A stretch of DNA of 6,906 nt from JAWVZH01 sp033722295 (lineage in GTDB: Bacteria > Bacteroidota > Bacteroidia > Chitinophagales > Saprospiraceae): contig JAWVZH010000144.1 in assembly GCA_033722295.1 (NCBI GenBank), forward strand, positions 1-6,906. The letters run 5' to 3'. Position numbers and translations under genes: made by a program. Shown here in pieces: positions 1-4,923 of this stretch. Positions within the stretch are counted from its first letter, which is position 1; each line of letters starts with the position of its first letter. The notes below the pieces were generated by a model, which did not search any database, was not told the DNA's origin, and saw nothing but the letters and a program-made list of their open reading frames with translations.

Positions 1-300
1 TACCTGGAACGGTCTTATTATAAAAGTGCAGGTCACAAAGCTCGTGATATGCAGAAGGCACATAGGTTTGTCAAAGCTGAACGTATGGAACGAGCCGGTG
101 AAATTTGGAGAGATATTTACCATTCAAATGCGAGTCAAAAAGCTAAAGGACGCGCCGCATACAACATGGCACTCTATTACGAATACAAAGGTGATCTGGG
201 CAGCGCGCTTCAATGGATAGAGGAAGCCATCGGTATAGGAAATCGTCGGGCTATTGAGTATGCAGCCATTTTGAATGATCGACTCCAAAGATCTCGTTAG
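1..300 (+). CDS. DUF6340-like protein, C-terminal fragment (5' end outside window)
   Basis: The frame is open from the first base (Tyr-Leu-Glu-Arg...) and stops at TAG 298-300, giving the last 99 residues of a longer protein. The visible part is helical and TPR-like. It contains an ERAGEIWRDIY stretch, then RAAYNMALYYEYKGDLGSALQWIEE, the pattern of two antiparallel helices (the second quoted stretch is continuous in the protein at codons 53-77), followed by a basic end. From memory, this matches the C-terminal part of DUF6340 family proteins of Bacteroidota, which are usually lipoproteins of unknown function with a few hundred residues. The lipoprotein signal would lie outside the window, so export cannot be tested. 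The internal ATG at 49 is not taken as the start because the frame runs through it. No terminator is obvious in the 79 bases before lepA. The family call is moderately sure; no function is claimed. Confidence 0.7.
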   Translation, partial: YLERSYYKSAGHKARDMQKAHRFVKAERMERAGEIWRDIYHSNASQKAKGRAAYNMALYYEYKGDLGSALQWIEEAIGIGNRRAIEYAAILNDRLQRSR

Positions 301-337
301 CTTGGTGAACATTTACCCTCAATGATTATTTTATTGG

Positions 338-373
338 CAAAGTATATTACCTGTAGAATCATAGGTATCTTTG
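338..373 (+). promoter_or_regulatory. Promoter region of lepA with TAnnTTTG element inside an imperfect dyad
   Basis: TATCTTTG at 366-373 is an exact match to the Bacteroidota -7 element TAnnTTTG. Only six bases separate it from the ATG at 380, so transcription would start at or next to the start codon. No convincing -33 TTG was found at normal spacing; the nearest TTG (334-336) is 29 bases upstream, which is too far. The -7 element also forms part of the right arm of an imperfect inverted repeat: CAAAG (338-342) with CTTTG (369-373), and TACCT (348-352) with AGGTA (363-367). The motif is known for this phylum; its use here is inferred from its position. Confidence 0.55.
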
Positions 374-379
374 CGAACT

Positions 380-2173
380 ATGAAATTGATCCGCAACTTT
401 TGCGTCATTGCCCATATCGATCACGGTAAAAGCACCTTGAGTGATCGCCTGCTTGAATTCACCCAAACGATCTCCAAGCGTGAGATGAAAAACCAGGCCT
501 TGGACAATATGGATCTGGAGCGAGAGCGTGGAATTACGATAAAGAGCCACGCTATCCAGATGGACTATAAGCACACTGACGGTCAGGTCTATACCTTCAA
601 TATGATCGATACGCCTGGCCATGTTGATTTCTCTTATGAGGTTTCTCGTTCTATAGCGGCTTGTGAAGGAGCATTATTACTTGTGGATGCAACCCAAGGT
701 ATCCAGGCACAGACCATATCAAATTTGTATCTGGCCATAGAACATGATCTGGAGATCATACCGGTACTGAATAAGATCGATATGGAAAGCGCCATGGTCG
801 AGGAAGTTGCGGACCAGGTCATTGATCTAATAGGTTGTAAGAAAGAAGAAATCGTTCTGGCAAGCGGTAAAACAGGAGAAGGCGTCGCTGACGTATTGTC
901 TGCGATCGTAGACCGAATCCCTCCACCGGAAGGAGATGTCAATAAGCCTCTTCAAGCTTTGATTTTTGATTCTGTTTTTAATCCATTCAGGGGGGTAATA
1001 GCTTACTTCAGAATTCTGAATGGCACTTTGCATCAGGGTGAAAAAGTACGATTCGTAAATACTCGAAAAGAATATGAAGCGGATGAGATCGGTGTATTGA
1101 AAATCACCCAGATCCCTAAGAAGGAGCTCTCCGCGGGAAATGTAGGATACATTATTACGGGCATAAAGATCTCCAAGGAGATCAAGGTAGGTGATACGAT
1201 AACCTCGGTAGAAAACCCCTGTGCTCAAGCCATCAAAGGATTTGAAGATGTCAAACCTATGGTATTTGCAGGGATCTATCCTGTTGACAATGATGACTTT
1301 GAAGATCTCAGGGATAGTCTTGAAAAACTTCAGCTCAATGATGCTTCCCTCACCTTCGAGCCGGAGACTTCCGTTGCGCTGGGCTTTGGTTTCAGATGTG
1401 GCTTTTTGGGAATGCTTCATCTCGAGATCATTCAGGAACGCTTGTCCAGGGAGTTCGACCAGGAAGTGATCACGACGGTGCCCAATGTGAATTATTTTGT
1501 AAATGATAAAAAAGGTAACCGGATATCAATTCAGACTCCCAATGAATTGCCTGACCTGACGGAGATCGACTCTGTGGAAGAACCTTATATAGAGGCTCAG
1601 ATAATAACCAAGCCCGAATATATTGGGCCGATCATGAACCTTTGCCTTGAGAAAAGAGGAACGATGACGAAGCAGGTTTACCTGACCACAGAACGAGTTG
1701 AATTGACCTTCCATCTACCTCTCGCGGAGATCGTATTTGATTTTTATGATCGCCTGAAATCCATTTCAAGAGGCTACGCGTCATTCGATTATTATCCTAT
1801 TGATTATAGAAAGTCAGATCTGGTAAAACTTGATATTTTACTTAATGGTGAATCTGTGGATGCACTCTCGGCACTTGTTCACCGTGAAAAGGCAGAGGAC
1901 TTTGGTCGTCAGATTTGTAAACGTTTGAAAGAACTCCTTCCGAGGCAGCAATTCATGATCGCCATACAGGCCGCTATAGGTGCCAAGATCATAGCCAGAG
2001 AAACGATCTCTGCCCTTAGAAAAGATGTCACAGCCAAATGTTATGGAGGTGATATCACCAGGAAACGAAAGTTGCTGGAAAAGCAGAAGAAGGGCAAGAA
2101 GAAGATGCGCCAGATAGGCAATGTAGAGGTACCGCAGAAGACCTTTTTGGAAGTTTTGAAGCTAGATGATTGA
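380..2173 (+). CDS. lepA: Elongation factor 4 (LepA), ribosomal back-translocase GTPase
   Basis: LepA is a cytoplasmic translational GTPase that binds ribosomes and is linked to back-translocation and ribosome assembly or rescue under stress. The 597 residues match the usual length of about 600. The GTPase domain (about 1-183) shows G1 AHIDHGKS (11-18), the switch region ERERGITIK (47-55), G3 DTPGH (77-81, with the catalytic-type His81), G4 NKID (131-134) and a G5 loop reading SGK (162-164). Then follow a beta-barrel domain II (about 190-275), EF-G domain III-like (about 291-370) and V-like (about 400-485) regions. The LepA-specific C-terminal domain (about 490-597) carries the conserved KCYGGDITRKRKLLEKQK tract. 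EF-G domain IV is absent, as expected. ATG 380 is chosen because the protein then begins MKLIRNFCVIAHIDHGKS like other LepA proteins; an in-frame TTG at 371 lies inside the promoter element. Both ends are intact. The gene appears monocistronic, with its own promoter element and terminator. Confidence 0.97.
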   Translation: MKLIRNFCVIAHIDHGKSTLSDRLLEFTQTISKREMKNQALDNMDLERERGITIKSHAIQMDYKHTDGQVYTFNMIDTPGHVDFSYEVSRSIAACEGALLLVDATQGIQAQTISNLYLAIEHDLEIIPVLNKIDMESAMVEEVADQVIDLIGCKKEEIVLASGKTGEGVADVLSAIVDRIPPPEGDVNKPLQALIFDSVFNPFRGVIAYFRILNGTLHQGEKVRFVNTRKEYEADEIGVLKITQIPKKELSAGNVGYIITGIKISKEIKVGDTITSVENPCAQAIKGFEDVKPMVFAGIYPVDNDDFEDLRDSLEKLQLNDASLTFEPETSVALGFGFRCGFLGMLHLEIIQERLSREFDQEVITTVPNVNYFVNDKKGNRISIQTPNELPDLTEIDSVEEPYIEAQIITKPEYIGPIMNLCLEKRGTMTKQVYLTTERVELTFHLPLAEIVFDFYDRLKSISRGYASFDYYPIDYRKSDLVKLDILLNGESVDALSALVHREKAEDFGRQICKRLKELLPRQQFMIAIQAAIGAKIIARETISALRKDVTAKCYGGDITRKRKLLEKQKKGKKKMRQIGNVEVPQKTFLEVLKLDD

Positions 2174-2193
2174 TTTCTCGGTTCCTGGGAGGC

Positions 2194-2218
2194 GCCCCCG
2201 CACATAGAGGGCTTTTTT
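2194..2218 (+). terminator. Rho-independent terminator after lepA
   Basis: GCCCCC (2194-2199) can pair with GAGGGC (2207-2212) around a 7-base loop, with one A-C mismatch, and six T residues follow directly (2213-2218). It begins 20 bases after the lepA stop. The stem is short, so it may be only partly efficient, but position and T tract fit a terminator that separates lepA from the receptor gene. Confidence 0.65.
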
Positions 2219-2273
2219 ATCGGAAATACGACAACCTTCGTCGAAAAGATCAGACCTGCACCGTCACTTAAAC

Positions 2274-2281
2274 TACTTTTG
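2274..2281 (+). promoter_or_regulatory. Candidate -7 promoter element of the outer-membrane receptor gene
   Basis: TACTTTTG matches the Bacteroidota -7 consensus TAnnTTTG exactly. It lies in the intergenic region after the lepA terminator and upstream of the receptor gene. No clear -33 TTG is seen at the expected distance. If used, transcription would begin near 2286-2290, giving a leader of about 120 bases to the preferred start codon at 2407. Several copies of such a six-base-specified motif are expected by chance in a window this size, so the call rests mainly on location. Confidence 0.45.
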
Positions 2282-2287
2282 TCTTAT

Positions 2288-2330
2288 AGGACGCCTGAAT
2301 TTGCAACCTCCTGAATAGGCAAGGCGTCTT
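2288..2330 (+). promoter_or_regulatory. Predicted 5' leader stem-loop of the receptor mRNA
   Basis: GACGCCT (2290-2296) is perfectly complementary to AGGCGTC (2322-2328). A G-U and an A-U pair (2288-2289 with 2329-2330) extend the stem to nine pairs. The 25-base loop contains a second copy of CCTGAAT (2310-2316), whose first copy (2294-2300) overlaps the left arm. The structure begins about where a transcript from the TAnnTTTG element at 2274-2281 would start. It could protect the mRNA 5' end, act in post-transcriptional control, or serve as a protein-binding dyad in DNA. There is only a short T run after it (TTT), so it is a poor terminator. No known riboswitch was recognised. Confidence 0.45.
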
Positions 2331-2406
2331 TAACAATGAAATTATGTCTCCTGAAACGGTACTCATCGAGCCGATGACGGAGATTGGACTCAATCAATCG
2401 ATCCAC

Positions 2407-4839
2407 ATGATACAATTGCGCATTACTCTTTCCTTTTTGACCATGTTTTTAACATCTGTGATGACAGCCCAGAGTATTACGGGTACTGTCGTTCAGGAGG
2501 ACGGCTCTGCCGTTTCATTTGCCAGCGTCTCCCTGAGATCCATGCCCGACTCAACACTTCAGAAGGTTGGCTATACGGAAGATGACGGAACATTTCTGCT
2601 TGCCACGTCAAAGCCTGGCTCATACTTCGTAGAGGTCTCGTATGTCGGATTTAAACCGTCTTCTACAAATCCCTTTGAATTCAATGGCAGTTCCATGGAT
2701 CTCGGCGAAGTTCTACTGGGGGCTTCATTGACCACTTTGGATGAAGTAACAGTTCGAGGTAAAAAGCCGATCGTTGAGGTGCAACCCGATAAGACTCGAT
2801 TCAATATTGAAGGGAGCATAAACGCACAGGGCAGCAATACATTTGACCTTCTGAGAAAGGCTCCCGGAGTCATCGTGGATAACAATGATAATATCAGTCT
2901 TCTGGGCAAAAATGGTGTTAGAATCTATATCAATGGCCGTCCCTCTCCATTGGCTGGAGATGATCTCGCCGCTTACCTGAGAAGTCTTAACGCTACGGAC
3001 ATAAGCTCGATCGACATTATTACCAATCCTTCATCCAAGTATGAGGCCCAGGGTAATGCCGGTATTATCGACATCCGATTGAAAAAGAATCAGAAATTCG
3101 GTTCGAATATGACCCTGAACGCAGGTTTTGCCCAGGGGATAACGCCAAAGGGAAATGCCTCTTTTAATGCCAATTATCGCAATAACATTGTCAACCTCTT
3201 TGGGGGTTATTCCTACTGGCAGGGAATCAATCACAATTACGCTAATTTTTATAGGGAGCAAGTGGGCTTCATATATGAAGCAAGTAATGATATAAGAAGA
3301 GATGCCGTTAATCATGGAGCAAGACTGGGTGCGGACTTTTTCCTGAACGACAGGCACACTCTTGGATTTATGGCGAGTACCAATTTCAATAATCCCGTCA
3401 ACAAAACCCGTACAGTCACAAGAATTTCTGACCAGGCAACGAAAGAGATCGACAGGTGGCTCGTTTCCGGTAACACGGAAGATAATGAGCGGAACAGTTA
3501 CGATTTCAATCTCAATTATTCCATTGATGCCGGTGAAGGTCGGTCATGGAATATGGATGTCGACTATGGTATTTTCACCAGGCGATCGGAAGGTGTCCAA
3601 CCTAATATCTACTACGGACCTGACAGAGATGACATAATCGAAGAAGCCAATTATAATACGAATACACCTACCGATGTAAATATATATTCGTTCAAACTGG
3701 ATCATGTGCGTCCCGTAGGTGAGGCTAAGCTCAGCCTGGGAGTTAAGAGTATCCGTGTGATCACTGACAATGAGTACGGCTTCTATAATAACATTGACGG
3801 AGAATTGGATCTGGATACGGAAAGATCAAATATGTTTGTCTACGATGAATGGGTCAATGCGGGTTACATTCACTACCAGAGACAATTCGGGAAATTTGGA
3901 ATCCAGGCTGGTGTTAGAGCAGAGTATACTCGTTCGGAAGGTGACCTGGAGGACCTGGAAGGAAATCAGCTCAATAATACCCCTAGAGACTATCTGGACT
4001 TTTTTCCAAGTGCCGGAGTGAGTTACAACCTTAATCCAAAGAACAGCTTCAATCTTACCTATAGCCGACGGATCGACAGGCCCAATTATCAGGATCTCAA
4101 CCCTTTCGAGTTTAAACTAAGTGAACTGAGCTTTCGAAAGGGGAATGCCTTCCTCAACCCGCAATATACGCACAGCATACAGCTCAGCCATACTTTCAAT
4201 TACAGATTAAACACGACCTTGAGTTATAGTTACATCGATGATTTCTTTGCCCAGCTTATCGATACCATCAATCAGGAGGCTTCCTTTATCATGATCGATA
4301 ATCTGGCTACCCGGCAGGTATATAATGCTAATGTCAGTTATCCCTTCTCCATCAATCAGTGGTGGAATGCCTACCTGACCATGGGTGGAACTTATGTAAT
4401 GAACAAGGCGGACTATGGAGATGGTAAGAAGGTAGACCTCAACGTCCCATTTTTTAATATGTATGGTCAGACATCTTTCCTGTTGCCACACAACTTTAGT
4501 CTTGAATTGTCAGGTTGGTACAGATCAGGAGGCGTTTGGGGTGGTATCTTCAAAAGCCAGGCGATCGGAGGCATGGATGCCGGTTTGCAATGGAAATTTG
4601 ACGATGACAGAGGTAGCATCAAGTTATCCATGGGCGACCTTTTCAGGACCATGATGTGGGGAGGAAAAAGCGACTTTGGTGCCCAATATGTTGAGGCTAA
4701 TGGAGGTTGGGAAGCCCGTCAATACCGCATTAATGTGAGCTACACGATTGGAAATCAAAAGGTAAAAACACGCAAGAGAAAAACAGGACTGGATGAAGAA
4801 AAAGGCCGTCTGAATGATTCCGGAGGACAAGGCAGATAA
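2407..4839 (+). CDS. TonB-dependent-receptor-like outer-membrane beta-barrel family protein
   Basis: This is a predicted outer-membrane receptor of 810 residues, of the type annotated as outer membrane beta-barrel family protein (PF14905-like). Residues 1-22 form a Sec signal peptide with Arg5, a hydrophobic core and a ...VMTAQ end. A CarboxypepD_reg-like beta-sandwich follows (about 23-105, ITGTVVQEDGSAVSFASVSL), then the linker LDEVTVRGKKP, a plug-like domain (about 139-226) with LLRKAPGVIVD, IYINGRPS and NPSSKYEAQGNAGIIDI, and a long Tyr/Asn/Phe-rich barrel to about residue 783. The substrate is unknown; with no SusD gene beside it, a glycan-uptake role is not supported. The frame is also open from ATG 2344, but that start adds 21 residues with three acidic residues in front of the signal peptide, so ATG 2407 is preferred. 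No Shine-Dalgarno sequence is clear at either site, as is common in this phylum. The protein ends in a charged 27-residue tail beyond the last predicted strand. Confidence 0.88.
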   Translation: MIQLRITLSFLTMFLTSVMTAQSITGTVVQEDGSAVSFASVSLRSMPDSTLQKVGYTEDDGTFLLATSKPGSYFVEVSYVGFKPSSTNPFEFNGSSMDLGEVLLGASLTTLDEVTVRGKKPIVEVQPDKTRFNIEGSINAQGSNTFDLLRKAPGVIVDNNDNISLLGKNGVRIYINGRPSPLAGDDLAAYLRSLNATDISSIDIITNPSSKYEAQGNAGIIDIRLKKNQKFGSNMTLNAGFAQGITPKGNASFNANYRNNIVNLFGGYSYWQGINHNYANFYREQVGFIYEASNDIRRDAVNHGARLGADFFLNDRHTLGFMASTNFNNPVNKTRTVTRISDQATKEIDRWLVSGNTEDNERNSYDFNLNYSIDAGEGRSWNMDVDYGIFTRRSEGVQPNIYYGPDRDDIIEEANYNTNTPTDVNIYSFKLDHVRPVGEAKLSLGVKSIRVITDNEYGFYNNIDGELDLDTERSNMFVYDEWVNAGYIHYQRQFGKFGIQAGVRAEYTRSEGDLEDLEGNQLNNTPRDYLDFFPSAGVSYNLNPKNSFNLTYSRRIDRPNYQDLNPFEFKLSELSFRKGNAFLNPQYTHSIQLSHTFNYRLNTTLSYSYIDDFFAQLIDTINQEASFIMIDNLATRQVYNANVSYPFSINQWWNAYLTMGGTYVMNKADYGDGKKVDLNVPFFNMYGQTSFLLPHNFSLELSGWYRSGGVWGGIFKSQAIGGMDAGLQWKFDDDRGSIKLSMGDLFRTMMWGGKSDFGAQYVEANGGWEARQYRINVSYTIGNQKVKTRKRKTGLDEEKGRLNDSGGQGR

Positions 4840-4862
4840 GTATCTGGAAAAGTAAAGAATGA

Positions 4863-4902
4863 AAGCGCCACCATTATAAAAATGGCGGCGCTTCTTTTTT
4901 TT
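4863..4902. terminator. Strong bidirectional terminator between convergent genes
   Basis: AAGCGCCACCATT (4863-4875) pairs with AATGGCGGCGCTT (4881-4893) around the five-base loop ATAAA. On the + strand it is followed by a C and eight T residues (4895-4902), a classical rho-independent terminator for the receptor gene, 23 bases after its stop. Read on the - strand, the same stem ends the SprB-repeat gene, whose stop is at 4924; there the downstream tract is less regular but T-rich. The single internal mismatch is A-C in + strand RNA and becomes a G-U wobble pair in - strand RNA. Confidence 0.9.
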
Positions 4903-4923
4903 AGCTCCACACTTATCAAGTGT

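Noticed and set aside
63..70. TAGGTTTG on the + strand as a promoter element
   Set aside because: It lies inside the DUF6340-like coding region; about three chance matches to TAnnTTTG are expected over both strands of this window.
371..379. In-frame TTG at 371 as the lepA start (adds Met-Arg-Thr)
   Set aside because: It lies within the TAnnTTTG element, and LepA proteins normally begin with MK-IRNFCIIAHIDHGKS, which fits ATG 380.
827..1420. 197-codon open frame on the - strand inside lepA
   Set aside because: It is fully antisense to a well-conserved gene, has no recognisable domain and no promoter or ribosome site; it is a shadow frame.
3031..3357. 108-codon - strand frame inside the receptor gene
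   Set aside because: Antisense to conserved plug and barrel coding sequence, with no family resemblance.
2344..4839. SusC-type nutrient uptake locus
   Set aside because: The receptor resembles the PF14905-like group rather than SusC, no SusD gene follows, and the next gene is convergent.
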